A program made the translations under genes and the position numbers. This document shows positions 33,748 through 45,692 of a stretch of 64,000 nucleotides of DNA, piece after piece (position 1 is the first letter of the stretch; every line of letters begins with the position of its first letter). Location: NCBI RefSeq assembly GCF_030272615.1, contig NC_081406.1:472864400-472928399 (forward strand). Direction: 5' to 3'. The notes under the pieces are model-generated. The model saw only the letters and a program-made list of their open reading frames with translations, was not told where the DNA came from and ran no database searches. Source of the DNA: Cryptomeria japonica (Eukaryota > Streptophyta > Pinopsida > Cupressales > Cupressaceae).

Positions 33748-35094
33748 TTAAACCAAGCCCCCCGAATGCTTCGGGCTACACACCAAGTCCCAATTGACAA
33801 GACTCCATTTGGAAGAGGATAAATTGCCTGCCCATAAGAATTGCCTTGCCAGAGAGTCCAATCCCTTCAAGAACCACTTAGGAGCCACTTGTAGCATACA
33901 TTGATAAATCGGAAGAGCCTGAACCATCGACTGAATCAGCTGAACCCTCCTAGCAAAGGATAACCATCTATTTGTCCAGTGTTCAACCTTTGTGCGAAAT
34001 TTATCCAAGATACCCTGCCATGATTCCCTAGGAGGGTTACCAGGAGAAATAGGAATACCCAAATAAGTCAAGGGCAAAGAGCCAACTTGGAATCTCAAGA
34101 TAAGAGCAATCCTCCTTTAGATAGTTCCAAGAGTGTTGAAGAAGAGGATAGAAGGTTTATCCTCATTAATCAGCTGGCCTGAGGCCTCGAGATAAACATC
34201 CAAAACCTTATGCAGATTAGTGGCTTCTTTGATCCGAGCAAGTCCCATCGGGGCCGTGTCATCAACAAACTGCAAATGAGACTGCGGTTGCAAGTCATTA
34301 CCCCAACTCCAACCCTGAATAATACCCAGACCCACATTATGCTTAATCAGCCTCCCCAAACCCTCAACTAGAAGAATGAATAAGTAAGGGGAAAGGGGGC
34401 CCCCCTGGCGAAGACCCCTAGAAGCACCAAACATCTCAGTATGATCTTCATTGATTAGCACAGAGAAAGAGGTAGACGTAACACAACTCATAACCCATTG
34501 GATCCATTCATCAGCAAAGCCAAAAGCCCTGAGGATCTTCTGGAGGAAGGACCAACGAACTCTATCGTAAGCCTTAGCCATATCCAGCTTAATAAACATT
34601 GCTTTTTCCTTGGAGGTTGCCATAGAATGAATGGTCTCCGTAGCAATGACCACCCCATCCAAGATTTGGTGCCCTTCCATAAACCTGCTTTGCTCCTCAG
34701 AGATAACATCCCTTAGACACTTCTTCAACCTATCCGCTATCGGCTTAGAGATGATCTTATAAATCACACTGCAGAGAGAGATAGGGCGGAACTGGCCTAA
34801 CCGGTCAGCCCCATCACACTTGGGGATTAGAGCAATGAAAGTCGCATTCAAAGCCCGAAGCATCTGCTTATTCCTCTGGGACTCTTGAACTACTTCCCAT
34901 AAGTCCAGTTTGATAACATCCGAGAACTCTTGAAAGAATTCAACTGGGAACCCATCCGGTCTAGGAGCCTTTCCCTTTCTCATGTGAAAAACAATCCTCT
35001 CTAGTTCTTCTAGCAAAATGGGACCCATAAGTTGCTCATCCATCTCCCTAGTAACTAGAGAAGGAATGCAATTGAGAACTTGATTCTCCTCCAC
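33748..35094 (-). pseudogene. LINE reverse transcriptase core
   Basis: The minus-strand frame contains RKGKAPRPDGFPVEFFQ, then FIALIPKCDGADRLGQFRPISLC, KLDMAKAYDRVRW (first catalytic Asp), SRGLRQGGPLSPYLFIL and LQFVDDTAPMG (catalytic Asp pair in FVDD, where FADD is usual). After an in-frame stop at 34114-34116 comes LPLTYLGIPISPGNPP. These are the ordered blocks of non-LTR RT. The enzyme would prime on nicked chromosomal DNA. Gln to stop (CAA to TAA) is a likely origin of the interruption. Confidence 0.9.
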
Positions 35095-35159
35095 CGATTC
35101 CCCCTGAGATCCTCATTGAAGAGGGACCGGAAATACTGTAAAGACTCCCTAGAAATCTC

Positions 35160-36350
35160 CTACGAAGATAAAAATTGCTCACCTCTATCATTGACCAGAA
35201 CAAGAATGGAATTTCCATGTCTTCTTGCTTTCACAGAGTTGAAGAAGAAAGCAGTGTTCTTATCCCCCTCTTGAAGCCAATCAATACGAGCTCTCTGTTT
35301 CCAGTATATTTCTTCCCTAAGCTCCCATTCCTCTAAAGCCTTGACAACCCTGTCTTCCTCCCTAAGAAAGGCTTTAGACAAACCATGCTCTCTGATTTCA
35401 CTGGTGATGCCATTCAACACTATTTGAGAAGCTTTCTTAGCATGAAAAATGTTCCCAAAACCCTGATGGTTCCACTGTTTAAGCTGAAACTTAACAAATT
35501 GTAGCTGCTTGGCAAAAGTGTACATAGCAGTGCCAAAGGCAAGCATCCCTTTCCTCCACCACTCCGCTACAAGAGTCTGCAAAGCAGGATCCCGAAGCCA
35601 CATAAGTTGGAATTTGAATGAAGGAGAGCGAGCGACCCGAGTAGAAGAAGAAACCATCTTGATGGGCCAATGGTTTGACCCTCTCCAGTCAAGAATCTCG
35701 GAGCTTGTGGACCACCCCCCACCAACCCAAAAACTAGAAACCAGAAATCGATCCAACCTCTCCGCAATCCAATACTCCCCCACCCTCCTATTGTTCCAGG
35801 TGAACAAACCATTACCAGGCTTAATGTCAACAAGATGCAACGATGCTATACTATCCCGAAAAAGGAAAGAAGGTTCCAATCGCATAACACCCCCCATCTT
35901 CTCACTCAACTCAAGGATGGCATTGAAATCGCCCGCCATAATCCAAGGATGAAAAGGGACCAACCTTCGCATACAAGAAATATGAGACCATAAGTTCTGC
36001 TTACCCTGAAGATCAGTGGGGGCATAGATGTTAGTAAACAAGATATATTCCCCAGTCTCAAGACTAGAGACAACCCCGGATAATGAAGATCTGAAGGCAA
36101 CCCACTAGACAGGGTGAATCCTTAAAGGGTTCCAAAGACAGGCCACCCCTCCCGAGGAGCCCACAGCCCCAATACACTGACACTAGCTTCTCCCCCATAG
36201 GTTTGGCACCAAATCCATCATACTTTCCACAAAAAGTTTTGTCTCCTACAAGAATAGGATATCAGGAGAATGACTCCGTATGAACTCTCGAACAACTTTT
36301 TGTCTAGGGCCACTATTCAAGCCCCTCACATTCCATGATATAACAATCAT
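35160..36350 (-). pseudogene. LINE ORF2 endonuclease (APE type), SDH changed to SNH
   Basis: ORF2 begins MIVISWNVRGLNS at 36350 and runs to DILFL-stop-ETK at 36246 (LQETK expected; CAG to TAG). After a region of frameshifts it resumes with NIYAPTDLQGKQNLW, MAGDFNAIL (catalytic Asp-x-Asn), NNRRVGEYWIAERLDRFLVS and RGSNHWPI. The last motif is S-D-H in active enzymes, so the metal-binding Asp is Asn here. The C-terminal linker (WLQEGDKNTAFFFNSVKARR) leads to RT. It would nick target DNA for insertion. Confidence 0.88.
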
Positions 36351-37090
36351 TTTGGGGGATTGGAAAAATGAGAATCCATGGTCTTTACTGACCCTGACAA
36401 CCAAATTCTCCCCCATCAATTTGATCTTCTCCAAATCCTTCTTTTTGCCAACCTTTGAAATCTTCTCCGTTGGTCCTTTCTTAATGTCCTTCTGATGGAG
36501 ACCCAAATGTAAGGCCATCTTGTTACTTTTGGCCCCAGCAGATTCCAATTTTTGAGCTGCAGAAGAAACATCCTCCCTAGCCAACTCCACTACAGCACTA
36601 GAAATGGTCCTCAACTGAGCCACTACTGACAGATCCATCTCCATTTGTTGACTCCCAGCAATTTGTAGAGCCTGGGTTGATTCCCAATTCACACTATCAT
36701 TGACCAACCCTGATACATCCTGATCCAAAGGAGTCAACCCAAGGTTCACCTCCTGTTGGGTAAGGTTGTCCAAGGCTTCAAATCTGTTAAAGGTATCCTC
36801 CTCCTGTCTCTCCTGTAGGGGCCTCTTTTGTCCCCGATTCCTGTTCTTTGTCTTAACTGGGACAAAACCATTAGTACCCACAACTTCCACAGTCATGGTG
36901 GCTTTTCCTTTGTCAACCCCATTTGTGTTACGGGCCGGCTGTTGAGGTTAGCGCACCACCGGTTTATACCTAGGACACTTGCACTGCAAATGACTATACT
37001 CATGACACAAACGACACCGAAATGGTGAAGTCTCATAATCCAGCTGATGAACCCAAAGTTAGTCTGAGCCTATCCTCTGTGCATGCCAAT
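36351..37090 (-). pseudogene. LINE ORF1 C-terminal half with zinc knuckle
   Basis: At about 36970-37040 the minus strand codes FRCRLCHEYSHLQCKCP, a CCHC knuckle of the plant LINE ORF1 kind. A TAA follows near 36948, then an open stretch (from 36896) of basic and acidic low-complexity sequence runs into ORF2 without a stop: SFFQSPKMIVISWN. ORF1 would bind LINE RNA. The N-terminal RNA-binding part is missing, so the copy is 5' truncated, as LINEs often are. Confidence 0.7.
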
Positions 37091-37560
37091 ATTTCGATCA
37101 TAAGCACAACCCATTGAAGTTTGCACCCACTTTTTGTAGTTGTCCTCAGTGTGGCGAAGCAAAGTGTGGTTTCCCGAGAGCACCCAATTGATACCGTCTC
37201 TGGAGTTCGTAGGATTAGATCAGCCTTCTCAAACCCTATCTCTTTTCTCCTTTTTGAAAGTCTAAATCCCCGAAAATCCCTAAAAGAAAGAAGAGAGCCT
37301 AGAATTGCTAAATCCGTTTGAGTCCAGTAGCTTCAAAGAGAATTGTTAACATAAGTCCCCCTTGAGATTTTCAGCAAACACTACCCGAGTAGCTATCCCA
37401 CTAAAGTCGCTTGTTCGCACATATAGACCTTGGAATTAGTAGTGATTTTTCAGGAGAGGATAGAATACCTTCGGGTATCTTATTCTAATGTTTGGTAGAT
37501 GATAAAGCAAACACCAACAAGACCTCGGCGAGGGGTGCTACTCTCAACCTAATTTTAATT
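37091..37560. other. Unassigned stretch between LINE and hAT relic
   Basis: No conserved protein fragment could be recognised. It may be upstream hAT sequence too decayed to read, or the LINE target. Confidence 0.4.
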
Positions 37561-38139
37561 TGCAGATGCTTGGTGCCAAGATGGGGTGGAAATACCCCAC
37601 ATCTCAATAAATTTGCCCTCAAAATCTTATGTCAACCTTGTAGTTCATCCAATTGTGAGGGCAATTGGAGCTTGTTTGAAGCAATCCACACGAAGAAGAG
37701 GAGCAAGTTAGCGTAGAAACGTCTCAATGACCTTGTCTTCGTGCAATATAATCTTCGATTGCGTGTAAGGAAGGTAGAGGAAGTAGAAGGTGGTCCGATT
37801 GACTTGGATGATATAGATCCTTACAGTGATTGGACATCACAGGAGCAACCTCCATTGTTTTATGAGGATGACATCACTGCTTTGGAGAGGCAGGTTATGG
37901 AGGAGGAAGGTGGTGGATTTGGTTTCACGCTAGATGACATTGAGGAGGAAGAGGATGAGGATGAGGAGTCATTACCTGTGCTAGAAGTAGGTGGAGACAT
38001 AGCTTCATCCAGGATGGAGGACGAGCCAGCCATACCGAGCGAGGAGGCACAGTCACGCCCACTGCAGACTTCTAGGAGTAGACCCTCTAGTTCTACCTCT
38101 CCCCTAGTTTTTGCTAGAGTTGGGAAGAGGAAGTTGTAA
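37561..38139 (+). pseudogene. hAT transposase relic, C-terminal dimerisation region
   Basis: Frame 37492-37716 contains PRWGGNTPHLNKFALKILCQ, then PCSSSNCEGNWSLFEAIHTKK, the signature of the hAT C-terminal dimerisation domain (usually S-S-S-x-x-E-R-N-W). A stop follows RSKLA. The same protein continues as RLNDLVFVQYNLRLR from about 37718 into an acidic tail (PIDLDDIDPYSDW, EEEEDEDEE) and a Ser/Pro/Arg-rich end at 38139. The catalytic part is missing. It could descend from a domesticated gene or from a transposon; no terminal inverted repeats were found beside it. Confidence 0.8.
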
Positions 38140-40560
38140 TTGTAATGATGTATTCACTTTTGGTTTTACAAAAAACTATTTACTATTTTGCTTCCAGGCT
38201 TCCAACCATCAGCGTTCCTCACGAGGATGCGATTTTGTAGACACTTTGCATTTAAATATATCTAGAATCAGCTTGGTTCTTTTGTGTTCTCATTTATTGA
38301 CTTATTGGATGCATCTTCTAATTAAATTTCGCAAAAAAAATGCATTTTTAATGAAATTTAAGCGTGTTTTTAAGTTGTTGTGTTTTTGTCGAGTTTTTTT
38401 TTCAGGCCTTGGCAAGTTTTGCGGAGTGGCGAGTAGTTCATCTATGGTGAAGACTGTTGAACCCTAGCGGTTTGGAGAGATTTTACCATTTTGGATAGAT
38501 GCAATGAAATGGGAGAATGCCCTCCTTTGCCAAAATATAAATCGCCCTCTATCTGGACTACGCGACTTTGCAGTTTCACCCTAAATGTTTTTGCTCTTAG
38601 CAATGAAACTCGGGCTCTTCGTATGGAGATGTGCGATCCTTACTTGCCTGGCTTTGAACACAAAAATTGGCCTCTCCTCACAAATGCGCGAACTCTAAAT
38701 GCCTCCCTTCCATGATACTTAGGAAACCTTGCGCGATTCTTCTTGTGCGCGTTTTTGGCTCTCCGAGTTAAATCGCCCTCTTTTTATGTTTCATTCCACC
38801 TGTTTAGGACGATAGGGACTTCGGGCATTTCGCAGAGAATGTGCGATTTATTTCTTTTTGGTTTCAAATGCCCCTTTTGCCTTATGAGATTTGGGCCTTT
38901 TAAGATAAATGGTGTGATTTTATCTTGTTGGCTTTAAACACTTGACCCTAAATAAACCTTGGGCATTCTGCTCTTGTTAAGCGATTTTGCTTTTTCAAGT
39001 GAAAATGCCCTTGCCTTTTGACTTTGGGTATTTCAGATGAAATGAGCGATTTTTTTGTTTTGTTGCTTTAAGCTAAAACGCTTCTCTTGCAGATTTCGAC
39101 CATTCTCCTTTATTTGACATGTGAGAAAAACGCCCCTCTTATTTTGCAAACTAAACTCAGACACTTTTCCCCTTTTGTGCGAATTTCTTCTTTTGCTCTC
39201 TTACACCTTCTCCAAAGTTCAGCAATTTAGACTAAAATGCATGATTTTTAGATTTAAGTTAAAATACCTTGCTCTTAAAACTTCGGGGTTTTTGATATAA
39301 ATGAGCGATTTGAACTTTGTATTTCTTAACGCCCCTCTCCTTTGTTTAAAACAAACTTTGGTCTTTTTTGCTCTTTTGTGCGATTTTGATATGTAAAAAA
39401 GAATGCCCCTTTTCACTTTAGCTAATTTCGGCCAAATCAGCCAAAAGGTGTGATTTGCTTTCTTTTGTGTCAAGTTAAAAACAGCCCCTTTTATTAAGTC
39501 CAAACTTTGGGTCTTTTGGACGTTTTGGGCGATTTCATATTCGTTCTGTTGAAACACCTGATTTAAAGAAATTCAAGCAATTTGATCAAAAGGTGTGAAT
39601 TTTGTTTTTAAGTTCAAACGACTTTCTTTTCAAGTTGCAAACTTTGGCCAATTGAATGGTTTCGGGCGATTTTGTTCTTCAAGTCATAACGCATAACCCT
39701 TTTAGAAATTCAACCCATTTGGATTAAATAAGGTATTTTGTTTATGTCTTGCAAAGCATCTGTAAAGGGTGAGTTTAGTTTTTGTTTAAACCTTGGTTGA
39801 AACTTGGGCATTCAATCATGAAATGCGCGATTTCCTATATGCTTCAAAAAAAGTGTTGAGCTTCATCTTTAAAATGCCCCTCTTTCTCTTGATGAAATTC
39901 CCCCATTTCACCAAAAGGTGCGATTTGTTTCTTTTAAGCTTTGAAACTTGGAAATCCTTGTGTTTGAGTAATTTTGACTTGGCAATTTTGCAATTTTTTG
40001 CTTTGCCTTAGGCATTTTGCTTGACTTGCACAGTTTCTTGATCCTCATGAAGGCTTCAAAGGTGGTGGTCTCTTTCCCATTCAATTTCCACTTGCAAAAG
40101 GAATTGCACTCAACTTTTCAATGTATCCAGGTTGCTCGCCAAATCCTTGCTTTCAAGGTGTGAACCCTATAGGACTTCGGACTCAGGCCAGTTCAATTTC
40201 AGGTGGAATCATCTTCTCCAAGCTCAAATTCCCTAGTGTTGCTATCCACCATGTCTACTTACAAAACTCCTACTTTGGACCTCAACGAGGCAAACAACAA
40301 AAGGGGAGATCCTGTCGATGACGGGGAGTGTGTGCAAGGCACAACAGGTTCCTTCTTGTACATAGTTAGTTTAGGTTTTCTTTTTCTGTTTTAGAGTGGT
40401 TTTCTTTTTTTTTCTTAGTTTAGATTTTCTGCTTTCTATTTGTTCTTAGTTTAGATTTCCTGTTTTCTGTTTTAGAGTAGTTTGCTTCGTTCGCTTTAGT
40501 GTAGGTTTGCTTTTGAGGGGCTATCTCCCTGTCGATTTTGTAGGGGTATGTTTGTTTTGC
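38140..40560. repeat. Degenerate interspersed-motif field (gcgattt / gggcatt)
   Basis: From about 38480 to 40010 the motifs tgcgcgatttt, (t/c)gggcattt and atgcccctc recur every 40-80 bases with no usable reading frame. This is the reverse-complement style of the field at 6945-8400. Between 40360 and 40560 a phrase ttagtttagattttctg repeats three to four times. No gene is supported. Confidence 0.5.
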
Positions 40561-41293
40561 TCAGCTTTGGTGTATGAAGTCAAAATGTCTTCCAGCATAT
40601 TTCTTGGATGCCGACTTTGGTAGATCACTTAATTGACGATTGTCCCCATAGTCAGTTCATTTGGTTTAAAGCTTATTCATTTTAAAAATTTAGTTGCTTC
40701 TTGGGTCTTGTCACCAACATTGCAATCACTGCACATCTTACGCTTAATATTGCCTAGGCCTGTTGTTTTGTCAAAGGGAAGTCATTGCAAGTGAAAAATC
40801 TAAAGCTCTACTTCAGTTACCATTATAACGCTCAATCCCACGTAGGCATCATTGCTTACAAGCCAAAATAAGTGAAAAGAAAAGAAAAAGAGAAAAATCA
40901 AAAGAAAAGAAATTGAAAAGCAAAGAAATATCAAAAAATACTTGGCTTTGGGAGTGCAGACACCTCTACCGGTATTCAAAAAGAAAACTTAGCGGAAATA
41001 GAGCTATCTTTGTGAGCTTATAGGCAATAACCTTGTTGGGGCTATAGATGCTCGCTAGCAGCGAGGCAATATCTAGGTTGCTTTTGAAGTTAGAGTTGCC
41101 CTACATAGTTTGTCATGACTGGGGGCGTTGCCCCCAAATCCCCACAAGGGGTGCTACCCCTTGACCCCGTCTAATTTGTCAAGTACACTACACGTTGGGG
41201 TTATCTAGCCTAATTCATTGTGTCCACTCTTGTCATTAGTCTTTCCAAATATTACTTGATGTTTACTTGTCGTCTGGAAGATGACTTTTTCTT
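40561..41293. other. Non-coding, retroelement 3' region
   Basis: No gene. It holds an A-rich run (40865-40930) and a GC-rich snapback motif (41123-41170) like that in element B. It ends in gtcgtctggaagatgac, similar to the sequence before the purine tract of element C. Confidence 0.45.
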
Positions 41294-41665
41294 TTAGGGG
41301 GGATGATGTAGTCAGCATAAAATGCTTATTGTTATGTTTGATAATATTTGTTATCTGCCAGTGTATTAATTGTTTGTATTAAGTGGGTTGTCACTCTTGG
41401 GTAGTTAATGTGTCGTTTGGTTGATAGTTGTGTTTCTCTCGGCAACTGTTGTGTCCTTTTAATATGTTGTGTATCGCCAAGGAAGGTAGTATGGTATAGT
41501 TTGATCTAGTGTAATCCTCGGCTGACCAACTCTTGTCTTCTTCTCTGTAATAAGTTCATGTGCAAATAAAGATATATTTTACTACTATGTCTAGTATGCA
41601 TGATCATTTTTATTATTATTTCTTATACATAATTTATTAGATATAGTAGTAAACAACAAACACAT
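41294..41665 (+). repeat. Polypurine tract and LTR of a third B/C-like Ty3 element
   Basis: cttttaggggggatga at 41291-41306 is nearly the same as the purine tract of elements B and C. From 41307 tgtagtcagcataaaatgc would be the LTR start. The end is uncertain, somewhere near 41656. No coding part of this element is recognisable upstream, so it is a 3' remnant. Confidence 0.5.
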
Positions 41666-43769
41666 TCGATTGACCAAATACAAATGAAAGACTGCTTCAC
41701 AACATTCAACAAGCCATTTAAAACATATTGAAATCATTTAAACTAAGTAACGATGGAGGGAGACAAGAATTCCTACCTCAAGTTGGGAGAAAACATTAAA
41801 TTGAAAGAGCACACCACACATACGGCATTTAGGAGAGATTCCCAGACAGCCCATAGAGATCCCCAATCCAATTCTTTTGAGAAATCACCCCCAAAATATC
41901 CCCAATCCATTCTCCCATCCTCAATCATCCAAGTTCACAAAGAAGTAGGTTTTTTTTAGAACAAAACCATAGAAGGATAAAACTAAGTGTTGAAGAAGAG
42001 CTCCAATACAAAACTATAAACTCACTTTAGAAGTGGGAATATAAAAATAAAAAAAACCAAGTAAAATCCAAATATCAAAAATGATCTCTCAAAGGACCCC
42101 CATGCCAAAATCAATTAATTCCTTACTAAAAAAAATCTATATAAAGCACATTTCACATTTATATGTTAATTTAACATAGCAATAGTAAAATACCATTACT
42201 ATATGGTATATGCACATTAAATAATGACAATTCACATAAGACCGACTATGCACAAACAATCTTTACTGGTCTTTCACAAATATGCAATAGGGTGACCAGA
42301 CATTACCTAAATGGTAACCAATGGTATAAATATGTGCAATAATTTATATCATCCAAATTAGGAACGATGGTGAGGGCTAGGTCACATGAATGGCCAATGT
42401 GCTATCTCTTGTAACCTTCGTAGGGGATATGGGCACGCTCAAACCTATGGAGTTGATGCCTTGTACTTGCATCAACCAAAACACACAAACACCTGTGCAT
42501 ACATATATAATATAATATAACTGAAACATAAGTAATCATTAGCCAGTTGGGGACACATAGCAATATCATCAATAACATGATAACTCATCAAATCCATGTA
42601 ACATTAGCAAATGGAACAAACCTAGCTACTGCATCTAACATCATTATCATCATCAATTGTATCTATATGATCATTTAGTCTCTTTGATGAATCAAATTAA
42701 CATAAATATAACTCCTTACTATTAAATCAACTAATCAAGCTATCACCACTTGCTCATTCCAATCATTAATCAAATCATCATTAATATGAACATCTCTTAT
42801 AAAGCAGTTTTGGATTGTTACATCAGTCCATCATAATCATCAAAGGCACAGTAGGTCATCAAGCATCTCATTGCAACTGCATAATCACAAATCACCATAA
42901 TGAAATCCAACACATCACGGGTCTAGAACAATCACGGAGCATATATCAAAAGAGCATTAGATAAATGCTCAAGATCACATACTGCAACAATGAAGGTTCC
43001 ATAACAAGATCAAAGCACCACAGAAAAGTTTACACCCAAATAGAAAATGGCTCAACCATAGGCACATAGTCAAATCCACATCAAGAAGCAAGAATGCAGA
43101 AGAACAAACTGGAGGGGCATTACAGATACAGACACCAAACCACCACTTTTGCATTTTAATTTTAGCTTTTCTTTCTTCGTGTTGGAAATATGTTGAAGAT
43201 AACTAGGGATGGTTGGAGGAACGTTGGTAGATGACAACTAAGAGAATAACCATTTTCTATTAAAAAAAACTCCAATTGGAGTATATGTTTCCTTGATGCT
43301 AAATATTATATTTCTGTATGTTTAGTGTATTGAAGTTATATAGATCCAAGCTTGTGCTTGGAACCTTCTTGCAATTGAATTCAATTCCACCTTTATCAAT
43401 ACTATGTAGGCAACGGATACATATGACTGGTGGATACAAACTAATTTAATCATTGCATAATAATTAATAACGATATGTGTGGCCCATCACGGGCTATTTT
43501 TTCAATTTCTTTTTTCTACAGCTATTTCCATTTCATTCATTGTTAAGTAATATCACTTTTTATCTTGTTTACTAAGTAACAACATAGTCTACACTTATCA
43601 GATATAATCCTTTTAAAAGGTCAGTTATGGAGAACCTTTCTACAAAACTGTTGTAGGTTGGTAATAAAAAGTTCTTCAGTCTATGGATTTAAAGATGGGT
43701 TTAGAGGTTTTAAATAATGAATCAAAGATTTTCCATTCACTGAAACTGTTACATTCTTGAATGGTGCAG
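41666..43769. other. Probable intron of lycopene epsilon-cyclase, no feature recognised
   Basis: AT-rich, no protein fragment and no earlier exon of the gene (the preceding GAASGK/TAYGVEVE region was looked for by eye and not found). It ends with a polypyrimidine-poor but usable acceptor, atggtgcag, at 43761-43769. Confidence 0.45.
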
Positions 43770-43913
43770 GTCGAAAGCTTTCCTTATGACCCTGAATTAA
43801 TGGTTTTTATGGATTATCGAGATTACATGAACCAAAAGAACACACAATGTGATTCCAATTTACCAACATTTTTGTATGCCATGCCATTATCACAAACACG
43901 AGTATTTTTTGAG
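43770..43913 (+). CDS. LCYE: Lycopene epsilon-cyclase, internal exon a (48 codons)
   Basis: The exon is bordered by ...ggtgcag at its start and gtatgt at its end, in phase 0 on both sides. It codes FPYDPELMVFMDYRDYMN and PTFLYAMPLSQTRVFFE. The FMDYRD and PTFLYAMP motifs belong to plant lycopene cyclases; the Tyr in DYRD fits the epsilon type (beta has DWRD). The enzyme is a plastid flavoprotein that adds one epsilon ring to lycopene on the way to alpha-carotene and lutein. No stop or frameshift is present. An intron of 173 bases separates it from the next exon. Confidence 0.93.
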
Positions 43914-44086
43914 GTATGTAATGATATAAACTGCAAACCTGCATGACTAAGAATTGTATAACCTCTGCAAACTCTGCTGGTAATGTGTTATGGTTTATGT
44001 TAACTTTATTCGTTCTAGCATCAATGTTTATAATTTTTTAGCTTGGGGCTTTACATCTGTTGAATAAACAGTTTTTCAATCTTCAG

Positions 44087-44194
44087 GAGACTTGCTTGGC
44101 TTCAAGACCTGCCATGCCATTTGAACCATTGAAGAAGAGATTGCAAGAACGCCTTAAAAGTATGGGTGTACGTGTTTTACATTTGTATGAAGAG
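44087..44194 (+). CDS. LCYE: Lycopene epsilon-cyclase, internal exon b (36 codons)
   Basis: Acceptor tcttcag before and donor gtaaac after; phase 0. It codes ETCLASRPAMPFEPLKKR followed by a helical stretch ending VLHLYEE. The ETCLAS...MPF motif is characteristic of epsilon-cyclase; beta-cyclase has ETSLVARPGL. The region is part of the substrate-side domain of the enzyme. The following intron (1666 bases) holds the hAT-like MITE. Confidence 0.93.
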
Positions 44195-44821
44195 GTAAAC
44201 TAAATTAAGTTGAGACTAAGCATACACTCAAACTACTCAGAAGACATTTATGTTATGTTGCTGGAATCTGTCCTATTTTTTAAGTAATTTAGGTGGAACA
44301 TGTTGACTATTCACTTGGAAACCAGATATGTGTATGGTTTATAACATAAATTCATTGCAAACAATTTTTTTAAGCCATTACAGAAAAAAACAATAAATGT
44401 TGATTCCTGTATATGACTATGAAGAACCTGTGTTTCTTCTACCAAACTTCAATTGCACATTCCTAGTTAATTCATCTGCTAAATCCTCAGATGTTTGGTA
44501 TGTTAAAAGTAATAATCTATAAAGCAAAGTCATATGGCTCTGGAAAATTCAACTATATCTGATTAGATACAGTCATCTGAGTACATTCAGGTCAATGCTG
44601 TTGTATTTAAGAACCTTTCATCACAATTTAGTTAAGTGTAAGTTGGCTTAGGTGTCAAGTCAATGTAGTAGTTTGGATGTTATGAAATCCTAGCTAATCA
44701 TTTTTGTTGATTCAAGTTAATATAACGTTTATGTGATAGCCATAAATACTGTTTCTTTTAATGCATGGGCTGGTCTTTAAAGAAATGGATTTTTAATTGG
44801 AGTAGTTATATTGTATTTTTC
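44195..44821 (+). other. Intron of lycopene epsilon-cyclase, left of the MITE
   Basis: Intronic AT-rich sequence with donor gtaaac at 44195. The left 8-bp target duplication of the MITE (tatttttc) is at 44814-44821. Confidence 0.7.
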
Positions 44822-45137
44822 CAGTGTTACCCGGAAAAGCGTTTCCAGCCTAAAGGAACATGTTCCAGAAACGGAAACCATTTCGGGGACTTGGGGACCG
44901 CTGGAAACGTTTCCAAGCCGTCCCCGATCCCTGAAAATTTTCAGAAACCATCCCGGAAACTCGGAAACTGTAAACCCTTTTTGGGGGGACCATTGACTGT
45001 CCCCGGGACGGCTGGGGACGCCCAAGCCATCCCCTAACCGTCTAGGGGACGGATGGCCGTTTACAGTGGTAGGGACAATTAAAAACCAATTTTTTTTTAT
45101 AAAAAATATTTTTCATTTTTCAGACACTAAACTAAGA

Positions 45138-45278
45138 AAATCAGATTTTTTTAATTAAAATCATAATAGAAATCAGAACTAAGAACATATATATGATTTT
45201 TTCATTTTTCAGATGCTGAATTATCATATATGTTCTTAGTTCTATTTTTTTCTGATTTTAATTAAAAAATTCTGATTT
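45138..45278. repeat. Long imperfect hairpin inside the MITE
   Basis: Left arm 45138-45192 and right arm 45226-45278 are near-perfect reverse complements (for example gaactaagaacatatat against atatatgttcttagttc), with a loop of about 33 bases. Such hairpins can be processed into small RNAs; no proof here. Confidence 0.7.
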
Positions 45279-45466
45279 TCAGTCAGTGGAGTCTCATATA
45301 TTTTCTTAGTTTTTAGTTCTAATTTATTCGATTTGATTCGTTTGATGCTTTCTTCTTAGTTCTATGATGATTCGATAAATGATCATTGATTCAATGATTT
45401 TAGAATTAGAGTCAACACTCTAATTTATAAATGTTATTATGTTGTTATGATGAATGGTTACTATGT

Positions 45467-45627
45467 TATATATATATATATATATGTACATATATGTATG
45501 TATGTATGTATATGTACATATATATATATATACATATATATATATACATATATGTGTGTATATATATGTGTATATATAATAATATATATACATATATGTG
45601 TATATATATGTGTATATATATATACAC

Positions 45628-45692
<65 letters not shown>
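45467..45692. repeat. AT/GT-rich microsatellite
   Basis: Runs of (ta)n, (tatg)n, (ac)n and mixed tatatgtgtata over about 225 bases. It produces long but meaningless Tyr/Ile/Val-rich reading frames on both strands. Confidence 0.9.

Larger units (their letters stand above)
31930..37090 (-). mobile_element. L1-type LINE retrotransposon, decayed
   Basis: On the minus strand the order is ORF1 zinc knuckle, endonuclease, reverse transcriptase, zf-RVT domain, RNase H, AT-rich end. That is the plant L1 plan, with no LTRs. The 5' end near 37090 and the 3' end near 31930 are approximate, as I found no clear target duplication. All frames contain stops or shifts. Confidence 0.88.

Noticed and set aside
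43761-43946. Independent 61-codon gene on the + strand
   Set aside because: It is exon a of the cyclase read through its splice sites.
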